NCBI RefSeq assembly: GCF_000815105.2
Contig: NZ_CP010310.2
Location: forward strand, 2,294,001 to 2,358,000
Direction: 5' to 3'
Source of the DNA: Pandoraea pulmonicola
GTDB lineage: Bacteria; Pseudomonadota; Gammaproteobacteria; Burkholderiales; Burkholderiaceae
DNA length: 64,000 nt
Shown: piece after piece, positions 44,368 to 54,838 of the stretch
Position numbering within the stretch: position 1 is the stretch's first letter
How the letters are laid out: each line of letters opens with the position of its first letter
Translations under genes and position numbers: made by a program
Notes under the pieces: model-generated
Databases searched by the model: none
The model's input: the letters and a program-made list of their open reading frames with translations, nothing else
Told to the model about the DNA's origin: nothing

Positions 44368-45648
44368 ATGGCTTCTTTGGAATGCATGCCGATCATCGGC
44401 GGTCCGGCGCCTCGCCGTCAGTCGCGCAAGGTCGCGATTCGCTGGGGTGGCCAGTTGGTGACGGTCGGCGGCGATTCGCCGATTCGCGTGCAATCGATGA
44501 CCAACACCGATACGGCGGATGCGATCGGCACGGCCATTCAGGTCAAGGAACTGGCGCAGGCCGGCTCCGAGCTCGTGCGCATCACGGTGAATACGCCGGA
44601 GGCCGCCGAGGCGGTGCCTGCGATTCGCGACCAGCTCGATCGCATGGGTGTGATGGTGCCGCTCGTGGGCGACTTCCATTACAACGGTCACAAGCTGCTC
44701 GCGGACTTTCCGGCGTGCGCCGAGGCGCTGTCGAAGTACCGTATCAACCCGGGTAACGTCGGGCAGGGCGCCAAGCGCGACACGCAGTTCGCGCAGATGA
44801 TCGAAATGGCGATCAAGTACGACAAGCCGGTGCGCATTGGCGTGAACTGGGGCAGTCTGGATCAGTCACTGCTCGCGCGCATCATGGACGAGAACGCTGC
44901 GCGCGCCACGCCGTGGGAAGCGCAGAGCGTGATGTACGAGGCACTCATCACGTCGGCGCTCGAATCGGCGGAGCTCGCCCAGCGCGTAGGTCTGTCGGCC
45001 GACAAGATACTGCTCTCGTGCAAGGTGAGCGCGGTGCAGGACCTGATCGCGGTGTATCGCGAACTGGCCAAGCGTTGCGATTACGCGTTGCACCTGGGCC
45101 TCACTGAAGCCGGCATGGGTTCGAAGGGTATCGTCGCCTCGACGGCGGCACTGTCGGTGCTGCTCCAGGAAGGCATTGGCGACACGATCCGCATTTCGCT
45201 CACGCCCGAGCCGGGCGGCGCGCGGACGGGCGAAGTCGTGGTGGCGCAGGAAATCCTGCAGACGATGGGTCTGCGCGCGTTTGCGCCGATGGTCATCGCC
45301 TGCCCGGGTTGCGGACGCACCACGAGCACGGTGTTCCAGGAACTGGCGTCGAGCATTCAGACATATCTGCGTGAACAAATGCCAGTGTGGAAGGCTCAAT
45401 ATCCGGGCGTCGAGAACATGCACGTCGCGGTGATGGGTTGCATCGTGAACGGCCCGGGGGAATCGAAGCACGCGAACATCGGCATCAGCCTGCCGGGTTC
45501 GGGCGAATCGCCGGCGGCGCCGGTGTTCGTCGATGGCGAGAAGGTGCGTACGCTGCGCGGCGACCATATCGCCGAAGAATTCCAGCAGATCGTCGACGAA
45601 TACGTGAAGACGCGCTACGGCCAGGCCGAAGGAGCGGTCGCGGCCTGA
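44368..45648 (+). CDS. ispG: 4-Hydroxy-3-methylbut-2-enyl diphosphate synthase
   Basis: This is the penultimate enzyme of the MEP isoprenoid pathway, converting MEcPP to HMBPP. The TIM-barrel part begins [26 protein letters not shown]; the 4Fe-4S cysteines are in [11 protein letters not shown] and [11 protein letters not shown]. At 426 aa, the insertion typical of proteobacterial IspG is present. It starts 18 bases after rodZ, behind GAGGGTAATC, and leads on to hisS. Confidence 0.96.
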   Translation: MASLECMPIIGGPAPRRQSRKVAIRWGGQLVTVGGDSPIRVQSMTNTDTADAIGTAIQVKELAQAGSELVRITVNTPEAAEAVPAIRDQLDRMGVMVPLVGDFHYNGHKLLADFPACAEALSKYRINPGNVGQGAKRDTQFAQMIEMAIKYDKPVRIGVNWGSLDQSLLARIMDENAARATPWEAQSVMYEALITSALESAELAQRVGLSADKILLSCKVSAVQDLIAVYRELAKRCDYALHLGLTEAGMGSKGIVASTAALSVLLQEGIGDTIRISLTPEPGGARTGEVVVAQEILQTMGLRAFAPMVIACPGCGRTTSTVFQELASSIQTYLREQMPVWKAQYPGVENMHVAVMGCIVNGPGESKHANIGISLPGSGESPAAPVFVDGEKVRTLRGDHIAEEFQQIVDEYVKTRYGQAEGAVAA

Positions 45649-45681
45649 GTTGGCAGGTAAGCTGGCACGACACAAGAGAAT

Positions 45682-47058
45682 ATGACTGAAGCGAAGAAGA
45701 AGCGCCCCGCCAAGCTGGCCGGGGTCAAAGGCATGAACGACATCCTCCCGCAGGACGAAGCCCTGTGGGAGTTTTTCGAGGAAACGGTGCGTGCGATGCT
45801 GCGCGCGTACGGCTATCAGCAGATCCGTACCCCGATTCTCGAGCACACGCAGCTCTTTACGCGCGGCATCGGTGAAGTGACCGACATCGTCGAGAAGGAG
45901 ATGTACAGCTTCACCGACTCGCTCAATGGCGAGCAACTCACGATGCGTCCCGAGAATACGGCCGCCGTCGTGCGCGCGACGCTCGAGCACAACCTGCTCT
46001 ACAGCGGACCGAAGCGCCTGTGGTACTTCGGCCCGATGTTCCGCCACGAGAAGCCGCAACGCGGGCGTTATCGCCAGTTCCATCAGGTGGGCGTGGAAGC
46101 GCTCGGGCTGGCCGGCCCCGACGCCGACGTCGAGATCATCCTGATGTGCCAGCGCCTGTGGGATGACCTAGGCCTCACCGGCATCCATCTACAGCTCAAC
46201 TCGCTGGGCCAGAGCGAGGAGCGTGCGCGTCATCGGGCCGATCTGATCGCCTATCTCGAGAAGCACGTCGATCTGCTCGACGAAGACGGCAAGCGTCGTC
46301 TCTATACGAATCCGCTGCGCGTGCTCGATACGAAGAACCCGGTGATGCAGGCGATGGTCGAAGGTGCGCCGAAGCTCATCGATTACCTCGGCGACGAGTC
46401 GCTCAAACACTTCGAGGGTGTGCAGTCGCTGCTCAAGGCGAACAACATTCCGTTCACGATCAATCCGCGCCTCGTGCGTGGTCTCGACTACTACAACCTG
46501 ACCGTGTTCGAGTGGGTGACGGACAAGCTCGGTGCGCAGGGCACGGTGGCCGGCGGCGGTCGCTACGATCCGCTGATCGAACAACTCGGCGGCGATGCCA
46601 CGCCAGCGTGCGGTTGGGCGATGGGCGTCGAGCGCATTCTCGAACTGCTGCGTGAAGACGATCTGGCGCCGCAGGCCGAAGGGGCCGACGTCTACGTCGT
46701 GCATCAGGGCGAGAGCGCCGTGGCGCCGGCACTGATCGCGGCCGAGCGCATGCGCGACGCCGGCCTGAACGTCGTGTTCCATTGCAGCCCGGACGGCAAG
46801 AGCAGCAGCTTCAAGTCGCAGATGAAGCGGGCGGATGCGAGCGGCGCGAATTTCGCCGTGATCGTCGGCGAGAACGAAGTCGCTTCGGGCGCGGCCGTGG
46901 TCAAGCATCTGCGTGCGGCCGATCAGGCGAACAATCAGACGAGCGTGGCGTTCGACGCCCTCGCCGAATATCTGATCGACGCCATCGTGGCCAGCGCCGA
47001 CGAAAGCGTGAGCGAAAGCCTGACCGATGGCGGTGCAGGCAACGAAACCCTTCATTAA
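45682..47058 (+). CDS. hisS: Histidyl-tRNA synthetase
   Basis: This class II synthetase charges tRNA-His. Motif 2 is in [21 protein letters not shown], and the histidine-binding motifs are [13 protein letters not shown] and the GGGRYDPL loop. The N-terminus ([27 protein letters not shown]) is canonical. The length of 458 aa is slightly above E. coli (424), with a short acidic tail. It is 33 bp after ispG, and a second HisS paralogue, HisZ, is encoded at 54839. Confidence 0.96.
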   Translation: MTEAKKKRPAKLAGVKGMNDILPQDEALWEFFEETVRAMLRAYGYQQIRTPILEHTQLFTRGIGEVTDIVEKEMYSFTDSLNGEQLTMRPENTAAVVRATLEHNLLYSGPKRLWYFGPMFRHEKPQRGRYRQFHQVGVEALGLAGPDADVEIILMCQRLWDDLGLTGIHLQLNSLGQSEERARHRADLIAYLEKHVDLLDEDGKRRLYTNPLRVLDTKNPVMQAMVEGAPKLIDYLGDESLKHFEGVQSLLKANNIPFTINPRLVRGLDYYNLTVFEWVTDKLGAQGTVAGGGRYDPLIEQLGGDATPACGWAMGVERILELLREDDLAPQAEGADVYVVHQGESAVAPALIAAERMRDAGLNVVFHCSPDGKSSSFKSQMKRADASGANFAVIVGENEVASGAAVVKHLRAADQANNQTSVAFDALAEYLIDAIVASADESVSESLTDGGAGNETLH

Positions 47059-47090
47059 TCCACGACGCCAGACACGGAGAACCCCGGCGA

Positions 47091-47720
47091 ATGAGCAGCT
47101 ATCACGAGGAACAGGAACAGATCGAGAACGTAAAGGCCTGGTGGAAGCAGTACGGCAATTACGTTATCTGGACGCTGGTCGTCATCATGCTGGCCTATGG
47201 CGGCTGGAATCTGTGGCGCTACTATGACCGCAAGCAGACGGTCGAGGCCGGTGTGCTCTACGGCGAGCTCGAGAATGCCATCGACGCCAAGAACAAGGCG
47301 AAGGTGGCGCGTATCGCGTCGGACATGGAAAGCAAGTACGGCGGCACGCCGTACGCCCAGATGACGGCGCTGCTCGCCGCCAAGTCGCTCGCCGATGCCG
47401 GTGACGCCGCCGGCGCCAAGGCGCAGTTGCAGTGGGCCGTGTCGAACGCGAAGGACGACGAGTACAAGCAGCTCGCCAAGCTGCGCCTGGCCGGTGTGCT
47501 GCTCGACGAGAAGGCGTTCGACGAAGCGCTCAAGCTGCTCGACAATCCGCCGGCGCCGTACGCCGGCCTGTTTGCCGATCGCCGTGGCGACGTGCTCGTC
47601 GCACAGAGCAAGGTGGCCGACGCTCGCGCGGCGTACAAGCTGGCGCTCGAGAAGCTCGACAAGCAGGACGCGGGCATGCGCCAGTTCGTGCAATTCAAGC
47701 TCGACGCGCTGGGGGCCTGA
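47091..47720 (+). CDS. YfgM-like TPR membrane protein (ancillary SecYEG translocon subunit)
   Basis: This is a 209-aa protein with a short cytoplasmic head, one membrane helix (YVIWTLVVIMLAYGGWNLW, residues 24-42) and a periplasmic helical-repeat domain (AQMTALLAAKSLADAGDAAGAKAQLQWAV, DARAAYKLALEKL). This is the DUF2133/YfgM family, a periplasmic chaperone associated with SecYEG in E. coli. The frame is open from 46782, but ATG 47091 follows CGGAGAA and begins the conserved sequence. It lies between hisS and bamB, as in E. coli. Confidence 0.9.
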   Translation: MSSYHEEQEQIENVKAWWKQYGNYVIWTLVVIMLAYGGWNLWRYYDRKQTVEAGVLYGELENAIDAKNKAKVARIASDMESKYGGTPYAQMTALLAAKSLADAGDAAGAKAQLQWAVSNAKDDEYKQLAKLRLAGVLLDEKAFDEALKLLDNPPAPYAGLFADRRGDVLVAQSKVADARAAYKLALEKLDKQDAGMRQFVQFKLDALGA

Positions 47721-47776
47721 GGCGCGTCGGCATTCCGTTGGCAAGTATTACCCTCCCATAACGCATAACCGGGTAC

Positions 47777-49003
47777 ATGATGATCCTTAACGACTCCCGT
47801 CGATCGATGCCGCAAACGATGGCCATGTCACAGTCCGAGCAGGCGGTCCCGACGCGCCATGGCATTTTCAAGCGCGCCGGCAGCGCCGTGCTGACGCTGG
47901 CGGTGCTGGGCACGCTGGCTGGCTGCGGACTCTTCGGCAGCAAGCCGGCCCACGAGCCGACGCCGCTCACGGAGATCAAGCAGGCACTGACCGTCAAGCA
48001 GGCCTGGACGGCGAGCGTCGGCAAGGCGGGCGCCTACAGCTTCGCGCCGGTCGCCGTGGGCGACGCCGTCTTCGCGGCGGGCGCCAACGGCAGCATCATT
48101 CGTGTGGACGCGGCCACGGGCGCGTTGACCTGGTCGGCGAAGGCAGGTACGGACATCACGGCAGGCCCCGGCAGCGACGGCGAGACGACCGTCGTCGCCA
48201 CGCACAAGGGCGACGTGATCGCGTTCGATCACGACGGCAAGCAGGCATGGACGGCCAACGCCGGCAGCGAAGTGCTGACCGCGCCGCTGGTCGGCCGTGG
48301 CCTGGTCGTGGTGCGCGCGATCAACAACCGCGTGACGGCGTTCGACTCGGGCACCGGTTCGGTGCGCTGGTCTTACTCGCAACCGGTCTCGACGCTCACG
48401 CTGCGCACCGGCACCGGCATGACGTTCGTGGGCGATCGCGCGGTCGTGACGGGCTTCCCCGGCGGCAAGCTGGTGGCGCTCGACACCACCACCGGCAACC
48501 CGCTGTGGGTCACGCCGCTGTCGTACCCGAAGGGGGTGACGGAAGTGGAGCGCGTGAACGACGTGACGGGCTCGCCGGTCGTGTTTGGCCGTCAGGTTTG
48601 CGGCGCGACGTTCCAGGGCCGTGTCGGCTGTGCGGATGTGCAGACCGGCAACGGTCTGTGGGCGCGCGAGTTCTCGTCGCCCAACGGCGTGTCGCAGGAC
48701 GAGCGCGTGGTGACGGCGGTCAATACCGACGGCGCCGTGTACGCGTTCAGCGCAGCCGATGGCAGTACACTGTGGCAGAACGACAAGCTCAAGTACCGCG
48801 ATCTGTCGGCGCCGTTGGCGCTCGGCCGCGTCGTGGTGGTGGGCGACAAGCAGGGCTATCTGCATTTCCTGTCGCGCGACAACGGCGAATTCCTCGCTCG
48901 CGTCAAACTCAGCGGTGCAATCAGCGCGCAGCCGGTACTCGCCGGTCAGACGCTGGTCGTGCAGACGCGCGACGGCAACATCTACGGCTTCCGTCCGGAA
49001 TAA
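47777..49003 (+). CDS. bamB: Outer-membrane assembly lipoprotein BamB
   Basis: This is a beta-propeller lipoprotein of the BAM complex, which inserts outer-membrane barrels. The lipobox LAGC lies in VLGTLAGCGLFGS, and PQQ-like blades repeat through the protein (RVDAATGALTWSAKAG, AFDSGTGSVRWSYSQ, ALDTTTGNPLWVTPL, AFSAADGSTLWQND). Several in-frame starts are possible (47777, 47807, 47822, 47828), none with a good ribosome site; a shorter head of 30-40 residues before the lipobox would be more usual, so a start at 47822 or 47828 is quite likely. The length from 47777 is 408 aa. Confidence 0.92.
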   Translation: MMILNDSRRSMPQTMAMSQSEQAVPTRHGIFKRAGSAVLTLAVLGTLAGCGLFGSKPAHEPTPLTEIKQALTVKQAWTASVGKAGAYSFAPVAVGDAVFAAGANGSIIRVDAATGALTWSAKAGTDITAGPGSDGETTVVATHKGDVIAFDHDGKQAWTANAGSEVLTAPLVGRGLVVVRAINNRVTAFDSGTGSVRWSYSQPVSTLTLRTGTGMTFVGDRAVVTGFPGGKLVALDTTTGNPLWVTPLSYPKGVTEVERVNDVTGSPVVFGRQVCGATFQGRVGCADVQTGNGLWAREFSSPNGVSQDERVVTAVNTDGAVYAFSAADGSTLWQNDKLKYRDLSAPLALGRVVVVGDKQGYLHFLSRDNGEFLARVKLSGAISAQPVLAGQTLVVQTRDGNIYGFRPE

Positions 49004-49036
49004 CCGGTTACCGGCAGCACCCGGGCAACTCCGGGA

Positions 49037-49069
49037 ACGGCCGGCAGCGCGCCGGCCGTGTTCGTTTTT
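49037..49069 (+). terminator. Terminator-like hairpin between bamB and der
   Basis: A 9-bp perfect stem (ACGGCCGGC / GCCGGCCGT) with a five-base loop is followed, four bases later, by five T. It may attenuate rather than stop transcription into der, which starts 12 bases further. Confidence 0.55.
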
Positions 49070-49080
49070 AGGGCTTATTC

Positions 49081-50418
49081 ATGAAACCCGTGATCGCGCT
49101 CGTAGGGCGCCCCAACGTCGGCAAATCGACGCTATTCAACCGTTTGACCCGATCGCGCGACGCCCTCGTCGCCGACATGCCCGGGCTCACGCGCGACCGT
49201 CACTACGGCGAGGGGCGCGTTGGCGAACACCCGTATCTGGTGATCGATACCGGCGGCTTCGAACCCGTGGCCAAGGAAGGCATTTTCCACGAAATGGCCA
49301 AGCAGACGCGCCAGGCCGTGGTCGAGGCCGACGTGGTGATCTATATCGTGGACGGCCGCCAGGGGCTTACGCCGCAGGACCAGATCATCGCCGAGTACCT
49401 GCGCAAGACCGGTCGCAAGATCATGCTCGTGGTCAACAAGGCCGAGGGCATGAAGTACACCACGGTCGCCAACGACTTCTACGAGCTCGGCCTCGGCGAC
49501 CCACTGGCCATCTCGGCCGCGCACGGCGATGGCGTGAAAGAGGTCATCGACGAAGCGATTGCACCGTTTTATGCCAATCAGGACGAAAACGAAGACGACG
49601 AACAGAACGACGGCCGGGTGAAGATCGCCATCGTCGGGCGTCCGAACGTCGGCAAATCGACGCTGGTCAACACGCTGCTCGGCGAAGAGCGCGTGATCGC
49701 GTTCGACATGCCGGGCACCACGCGCGACTCCATCCACATCGATTTCGAGCGGCAAGGGCGCAACTACACGCTCATCGATACGGCCGGTCTGCGCCGCCGC
49801 GGCAAGGTGTTCGAAGCGATCGAGAAGTTCTCGGTCGTGAAGACGCTGCAATCGATCGCCGATGCGAACGTCGTGATCCTGATGCTCGATGCGCGTCAGG
49901 ACATTTCCGATCAGGACGCCCATATCGCCGGCTTCATCGTCGAATCGGGCCGTGCGTTGGTCGTCGGCGTCAATAAGTGGGATGGTCTCGACGAGTACAC
50001 ACGTGACCAGACCAAGCAGGAACTCGAGCGAAAGCTCAAATTCCTCGGTTTCGCCAACTTCCACTTCATTTCGGCGGCAAAGGCCACGGGCATCGGCGCC
50101 TTGATGCGCTCGGTGGACGAGGCGTTCGCCGCGGCGATGAGCAAACTGCCGACGCCGAAGCTCACGCGCGCCCTGAACGAGGCCGTGGAGCATCAGCAGC
50201 CGCGCCGTTCCGGCTTCTCGCGTCCGAAACTGCGCTATGCGCACCAGGGCGGCTCGAATCCGCCGATCATCGTCATCCATGGGAATAATCTCGATGGCGT
50301 GACCGACAGCTACCGTCGCTATCTCGAGAACCGTTTCCGCGAAACTTTTAAGTTGAAGGGCACTCCATTACGCATAGAGTTCCGCAACAGCGCGAACCCT
50401 TACGCCAAGGGCGAGTGA
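49081..50418 (+). CDS. der: Ribosome assembly GTPase Der
   Basis: This is a double GTPase needed for 50S subunit maturation. Two G domains are seen, each with GRPNVGKST (residues 8-16 and near 185) and with DMPG[LT]TRD. The second guanine motif is NKWD, while the first reads NKAEG in place of NKxD, a variant I believe is common in this group. The C-terminal KH-like domain ends [17 protein letters not shown]. The length of 445 aa is normal. Confidence 0.96.
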   Translation: MKPVIALVGRPNVGKSTLFNRLTRSRDALVADMPGLTRDRHYGEGRVGEHPYLVIDTGGFEPVAKEGIFHEMAKQTRQAVVEADVVIYIVDGRQGLTPQDQIIAEYLRKTGRKIMLVVNKAEGMKYTTVANDFYELGLGDPLAISAAHGDGVKEVIDEAIAPFYANQDENEDDEQNDGRVKIAIVGRPNVGKSTLVNTLLGEERVIAFDMPGTTRDSIHIDFERQGRNYTLIDTAGLRRRGKVFEAIEKFSVVKTLQSIADANVVILMLDARQDISDQDAHIAGFIVESGRALVVGVNKWDGLDEYTRDQTKQELERKLKFLGFANFHFISAAKATGIGALMRSVDEAFAAAMSKLPTPKLTRALNEAVEHQQPRRSGFSRPKLRYAHQGGSNPPIIVIHGNNLDGVTDSYRRYLENRFRETFKLKGTPLRIEFRNSANPYAKGE

Positions 50419-50437
50419 AAGCCAGTCCCGGGCGGGG

Positions 50438-50460
50438 TTTTGCTGGCGAGCCCAGCAAAA
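50438..50460. repeat. Perfect inverted repeat between der and hfq
   Basis: TTTTGCTGG, a five-base spacer, then CCAGCAAAA. A hairpin without a trailing T run on the plus strand, so it is not a standard terminator. A TATAGT at 50466 next to it may be the hfq -10 box. Confidence 0.55.
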
Positions 50461-50544
50461 TCAGCTATAGTGTGGGAGTCAGGGTGGGAAGCGCGCACAC
50501 GCCCTGGCGTACGGTCATTTGCTAAAAATACAATGGAGTAACTT

Positions 50545-50781
50545 ATGAGCAACAAAGGGCAACTTCTACAAGACCCGTTTCTGAACGCCTTGCGTAAGGA
50601 GCATGTTCCCGTCTCGATCTATCTGGTCAACGGTATCAAGCTGCAGGGAAACATCGAGTCGTTCGATCAGTATGTCGTCCTGCTGCGCAACACGGTCACC
50701 CAAATGGTCTACAAGCATGCCATTTCGACGGTCGTGCCTGCGCGTCCGGTGAATTTCCATCCGGAAGCCGAGCAGTCCTGA
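50545..50781 (+). CDS. hfq: RNA chaperone Hfq
   Basis: This hexameric Sm-like protein pairs small RNAs with mRNAs. It starts [35 protein letters not shown], with Sm1 ([20 protein letters not shown]) and Sm2 ([11 protein letters not shown]) motifs. At 78 aa, the C-terminal tail is short ([10 protein letters not shown]), as in other betaproteobacteria. ATG 50545 follows ATGGAGTAACTT. The order der-hfq-hflX-hflK-hflC is conserved. Confidence 0.98.
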   Translation: MSNKGQLLQDPFLNALRKEHVPVSIYLVNGIKLQGNIESFDQYVVLLRNTVTQMVYKHAISTVVPARPVNFHPEAEQS

Positions 50782-50789
50782 TTCAGGCT

Positions 50790-50826
50790 CGCCCGACCGG
50801 GAGTTTCCTCCGGCCGGGCGAATTTA
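50790..50826 (+). terminator. GC-rich hairpin between hfq and hflX
   Basis: An arm CGCCCGACCGG pairs with CCGGCCGGGCG apart from one mismatch and is followed by AATTTAT. The weak T tract suggests partial termination after hfq. Confidence 0.4.
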
Positions 50827-50845
50827 TCTTCCCCATCGCCCGCTC

Positions 50846-52051
50846 TTGTCCAACAGTCCCAATACCCATCCCCAGCGTAGCTTGACCACTAACGCCGCGC
50901 TCGTCGGCATCGATTTCGGCAAACTCGATTTCGAAGCCAGTCTGCAAGAACTCGACCTTTTGACGCAATCCGCAGGCGCCGAGCCTGTCGTGACCATTAC
51001 CGGTCGCCGTCACAGCCCGGATGCGAAGCTGTTCATCGGCAGCGGCAAGGCCGAGGAACTGCGCGAGGCGATTGCCGAGTACGACGTCGAACTGGTCATC
51101 TTCAATCACGCCCTGACGCCGGGGCAGCAGCGTAACCTCGAACACCTGCTGCAACGCCGCGTCGTGGACCGCACCAGCCTGATCCTCGATATCTTCGCGC
51201 AGCGCGCGAAGAGTCACGAAGGCAAGCTGCAGGTCGAACTGGCGCAGTTGCAGTACCTGTCCACGCGTCTGGTGCGCGCCTGGACTCACCTGGAACGTCA
51301 GAAGGGCGGTATCGGTCTGCGCGGACCGGGCGAGACGCAGCTCGAAACCGACCGGCGTCTGCTGGGCGAGCGCGTAAAGTCGCTGCAGGCGCGATTGGCC
51401 AAGCTGCGTCGTCAGCACGACACGCAACGGCGCGCGCGTCAGCGCAGCGGCACGATGTCGATTTCGCTCGTCGGCTACACGAACGCGGGCAAGTCCACGC
51501 TGTTCAACGCGATGACGAAGGCCAACGCCTACGCCGCCGACCAGCTCTTCGCCACGCTCGATACCACGTCGCGTCGCGTTTATCTTGGCGAGGCGGGGAA
51601 CATCGTGCTGTCCGACACTGTCGGATTCATCCGCGAGTTGCCGCACCAATTGGTTGCGGCGTTCCGGGCAACCCTCGAAGAAACGGTGCATGCCGACATG
51701 CTGTTGCATGTCGTGGATGCCTCCAGTCAGGTGCGCCAGGAACAGATGGCCGAGGTCAACGCCGTTCTGGCGGAGATCGATGCGGCGGACATTCCGCAGA
51801 TTCTCGTCTGGAACAAGATCGACGCGGTGCCGGAACTGGCCGCGCAAGGACCGAGAATCGAACGGGACGAAGCCGGGCGTATCACGCGAGTCTTTTTGAG
51901 CGCACGCACGGGGCAGGGTCTGGACCTGCTGCGGGAGGCCATCAGCGAGGCGGTTGTCGCCGGCACTGCTGGGTTACAATCGCAGCACGAAGCGCCCGAT
52001 GTCCGGCTCGTCGACCGTTGGGACGATGCGCCGCGCGCAGAAGACAGATAA
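50846..52051 (+). CDS. hflX: Ribosome-associated GTPase HflX
   Basis: HflX splits stalled ribosomes. The N-terminal domain (ALVGIDFGKLDFEASLQEL) and the GGIGLRGPGETQLETDRR block are typical; the G domain has GYTNAGKSTLFN, DTVGFIRELPHQL and NKID. The start is uncertain: no ATG is in place, and the frame offers TTG 50846 (401 aa) and TTG 50882, with no clear ribosome site for either; the second gives a start closer to that of relatives. The stop is secure. It is between hfq and hflK. Confidence 0.93.
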   Translation: MSNSPNTHPQRSLTTNAALVGIDFGKLDFEASLQELDLLTQSAGAEPVVTITGRRHSPDAKLFIGSGKAEELREAIAEYDVELVIFNHALTPGQQRNLEHLLQRRVVDRTSLILDIFAQRAKSHEGKLQVELAQLQYLSTRLVRAWTHLERQKGGIGLRGPGETQLETDRRLLGERVKSLQARLAKLRRQHDTQRRARQRSGTMSISLVGYTNAGKSTLFNAMTKANAYAADQLFATLDTTSRRVYLGEAGNIVLSDTVGFIRELPHQLVAAFRATLEETVHADMLLHVVDASSQVRQEQMAEVNAVLAEIDAADIPQILVWNKIDAVPELAAQGPRIERDEAGRITRVFLSARTGQGLDLLREAISEAVVAGTAGLQSQHEAPDVRLVDRWDDAPRAEDR

Positions 52052-52289
52052 CACGAGACGTCGCACCGTGAGGGGCGGGCTGCCACGGGGAAGGCCGGCA
52101 GCGCGCTCCAACGCGGGTGACGAACTGGCAAGAGACTAGACGGAGGCCGGGCGAGGCCGCCGATCGGCACACCAGATTCGGGAACCACGCGCGAACCGGC
52201 AACATGCGCGCTCCGAAGTGCGGCGCGCCGGTCGCAACGCCAAGACCGCTTCAGTCACCACGCTTCTACCTATGCTTCCAAGAGCTTTG

Positions 52290-53624
52290 ATGCGACGAGT
52301 TGGCTTGATTTTCTCCCTGAACGACCCGCGCTGGGGGCGGGACGGCGGCGGCGATACGCCGTCCGGCAATCAGGAGCCGAACCGCCCCGATCGTGCGAAC
52401 AATCCGAATTCGCAGGATCAGAAGGAGCCGCAGCGCGGACCGCAGGGCCCGCAGCAGGACGGTCCTCCCGATCTCGACGAACTGTGGCGCGATTTCAACC
52501 GGCGGTTGAACCGCATTTTCGGCCGTAAGAACGGCGGGGGCGGCAACGGTGGCTCGGGCAATATCCCGGGCAACTCGCGCGGCTCGAGCATCGGCGTCGG
52601 TGTGGTCATCGCGCTGGCGTTCCTGATCTGGCTCGCAACCGGCGTCTTCATCGTGCAGGAAGGCCAGGTCGGGGTCGTCACCCAGTTCGGCAAGTACAAA
52701 TACACGACGACCTCGGGTATTCAATGGCGCTTGCCGTATCCGTTCCAGTCGGTCGAGATCGTCAACATGTCGCAGATCCGTTCGGTCGAGATCGGCCGTT
52801 CGAACACCATCCGCGACACCGATCTGAAGGACTCCTCGATGCTCACCGGCGATGAGAACATCATCGACGTGCGCTTCGCGGTGCAGTACCGCATCAAGGA
52901 CGCGACCGAGTTCCTGTTCAATAACGTGGACGCCGAATCGTCGGTCAATCTGGCCGCGCAGACGGCGGTGCGCGAAATCGTCGGCAAGAGCAAGATGGAC
53001 TTCGTGCTCTACGCCGGCCGCGAAGAGATTGCCAACGAACTGGTCACGTCCATCCAGCGCATCCTCGACAGCTACAAGACCGGCATTCTGGTCACGAGCG
53101 TGACGATGCAGAGCGTGCAGCCGCCCGAGCAGGTGCAGGCGGCATTCGACGACGCCGTGAAGGCCGGTCAGGATCTGGAGCGCGCGAAGAACGAGGCGCA
53201 AGCCTATGCCAACGACGTGATTCCGCGTGCCAAGGGTACCGCGTCGCGTCTGACCGAAGAGGCGGCCGCTTACAAGGCGCGTGTCGTGTCGCAGGCGCAG
53301 GGTGACGCCGATCGCTTCAAGTCGGTGCAGGAAGCCTATGCCAAGGCACCGGGCGTGATCCGCGAGCGCATGTATCTCGATACGATGCAGCAGATCTACT
53401 CGCGCACCACGAAGATCATGGTGGATTCGAAGAACAACAGCCTGTTGTACCTGCCGTTGGACAAGATCATGGAGCGCTCGCGCCCGGACGCGTCGAGCCC
53501 GGCCCCCGCCTCCGGCGCGGGCACGGGACCGGCCGCGGGGGCGCCTGCCGCTGATGACAACAACGATGTCGACCATGATCGATCGCGCGCGGCACTGCGC
53601 AACCGCGACCGCGATTCACGCTAA
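52290..53624 (+). CDS. hflK: FtsH-regulating SPFH protein HflK
   Basis: Together with HflC this protein forms a large cage around the FtsH protease. A disordered Gly/Asn/Gln-rich cytoplasmic head (residues 1-90, including NDPRWGRDGGGD) precedes one membrane helix (SIGVGVVIALAFLIWLATGVFIV) and the SPFH domain (EGQVGVVTQFGKYKYTTTSGIQWRLPYPFQSVEIV), followed by a long coiled coil (VKAGQDLERAKNEAQAYANDVIPRA) and an Ala/Pro-rich tail. I chose ATG 52290 (MRRVGLIFSLNDPRWGR) because the conserved NDPRWG begins soon after; the frame is open from 52218. The length is 444 aa. Confidence 0.93.
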   Translation: MRRVGLIFSLNDPRWGRDGGGDTPSGNQEPNRPDRANNPNSQDQKEPQRGPQGPQQDGPPDLDELWRDFNRRLNRIFGRKNGGGGNGGSGNIPGNSRGSSIGVGVVIALAFLIWLATGVFIVQEGQVGVVTQFGKYKYTTTSGIQWRLPYPFQSVEIVNMSQIRSVEIGRSNTIRDTDLKDSSMLTGDENIIDVRFAVQYRIKDATEFLFNNVDAESSVNLAAQTAVREIVGKSKMDFVLYAGREEIANELVTSIQRILDSYKTGILVTSVTMQSVQPPEQVQAAFDDAVKAGQDLERAKNEAQAYANDVIPRAKGTASRLTEEAAAYKARVVSQAQGDADRFKSVQEAYAKAPGVIRERMYLDTMQQIYSRTTKIMVDSKNNSLLYLPLDKIMERSRPDASSPAPASGAGTGPAAGAPAADDNNDVDHDRSRAALRNRDRDSR

Positions 53625-53636
53625 GGGGATAAGCGC

Positions 53637-54536
53637 ATGAACCGTATTGGAACCGTTATCGTCGCGCTGATCGTGCTGTTGATCGTGCTTGCCTCGACCA
53701 TGTTCGTGGTGGATCAGCGTCGTTATGCCGTGGTGTTCTCGCTGGGCGAGATCAAGGACGTCTACAACCAGCCGGGCCTGAAATTCAAGCTCCCGCCGCC
53801 GCTCCAGACCGTGCTGTATCTGGACAAGCGCATCATGACCATCGACAACCCCGAGCCGGAGCGCTTCATCACGGCCGAGAAGAAGAACCTGATCGTCGAC
53901 TCGTACGTGAAGTGGCGCATCGTCGATCCGCGCAAGTTCTACGTGAGCTTCAAGGGGGACAACCGTCTGGCGCAGGATCGTTTGACGCAGCAGATTCGCT
54001 CGGCCCTGCAGGAAGCATTCACCAAGCGGACGGTGACCGAAGTGGTCTCCACGCAGCGTGAACAAGTGATGCAGTGGGTTACGCAGAAGGTGGGGGAAGA
54101 CGCCGCACAAGTCGGCATCCAGATCGTGGATGTGCGGATGCGTCGGGTGGATCTGGCCGCCGGCATCAGCGATTCGGTGTACAGCCGCATGGCGGCCGAG
54201 CGCAAGCGCGTGGCCAACGAATTGCGCTCGACCGGCGCTGCCGAGGCCGAGCAGATTCGCGCGGATGCCGACCGCCAGCGCGACGTGGTCGTGGCCGAAG
54301 CGTACGCCAAGGCACAGCAGGTGAAGGGTGAGGGCGACGCCACCGCCGCCGGCATTTATGCGCAGGCGTTCGGACGCGATCCGCAGTTTGCCCAGTTCTA
54401 CCAGAGCCTCGAAGCGTACAAGGCGACCTTCCGCGACAAGAAGGACGTCATCATTGCCGATCCGAATAGCGATTTCTTCCGATTCATGCGCGGATCGGGC
54501 GGCGCTGGCGCGTCGGCCGGAAAAGCGGGAAAATAA
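53637..54536 (+). CDS. hflC: FtsH-regulating SPFH protein HflC
   Basis: This is the partner of HflK (299 aa). An N-terminal membrane helix (IGTVIVALIVLLIVLASTMFVV) is followed by the SPFH domain (DQRRYAVVFSLGEIKDVYNQPGLKFKLPPPLQTVLYLDKRIMTID), then helical RMAAERKRVANELRSTGAAEAEQIRADADRQRD. It starts 12 bases after hflK, with AAGGGG upstream. Confidence 0.95.
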   Translation: MNRIGTVIVALIVLLIVLASTMFVVDQRRYAVVFSLGEIKDVYNQPGLKFKLPPPLQTVLYLDKRIMTIDNPEPERFITAEKKNLIVDSYVKWRIVDPRKFYVSFKGDNRLAQDRLTQQIRSALQEAFTKRTVTEVVSTQREQVMQWVTQKVGEDAAQVGIQIVDVRMRRVDLAAGISDSVYSRMAAERKRVANELRSTGAAEAEQIRADADRQRDVVVAEAYAKAQQVKGEGDATAAGIYAQAFGRDPQFAQFYQSLEAYKATFRDKKDVIIADPNSDFFRFMRGSGGAGASAGKAGK

Positions 54537-54608
54537 CCGCTTTGACACCCGAGTAGCAGCCACCGCCCGCGTCAATCGCGGGCGGTGGCATTTTGGCCGA
54601 GTCCCCCT

Positions 54609-54800
54609 GTGACCAGCAGCACGATAATTCTCGCTTTGGCCCTCATGCTGATCGTCGAGGGAATGTTTCCGTTTGTCGCCCCGGACCGGTGGCGTCAAAG
54701 TTTTCGTAAAATAACGGAAATGCCGTCCGCCCAGATTCGCTTCTTCGGCCTGGCCGCCGTCGTGCTGGGGCTGATGCTCATGCTGCTGGCCGATCACTAA
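54609..54800 (+). CDS. DUF2065 small membrane protein (YjeT-like)
   Basis: This is a 63-aa protein with two hydrophobic helices ([18 protein letters not shown] and [17 protein letters not shown]) separated by a basic, amphipathic loop ([14 protein letters not shown]). That is the pattern of YjeT/DUF2065, which occupies the same position between hflC and purA in E. coli. The start is taken as GTG 54609; ATG 54585 is in frame, but the region lacks a ribosome site. Function unknown. Confidence 0.85.
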   Translation: MTSSTIILALALMLIVEGMFPFVAPDRWRQSFRKITEMPSAQIRFFGLAAVVLGLMLMLLADH

Positions 54801-54838
54801 AAGGCGCTTCCACGCGCCGTCTGAATACCGAAATACCC

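Noticed and set aside
53616..54797. 393-codon open frame antisense to hflC
   Set aside because: Antisense shadow; hflC and the DUF2065 gene are clearly the coding strand.
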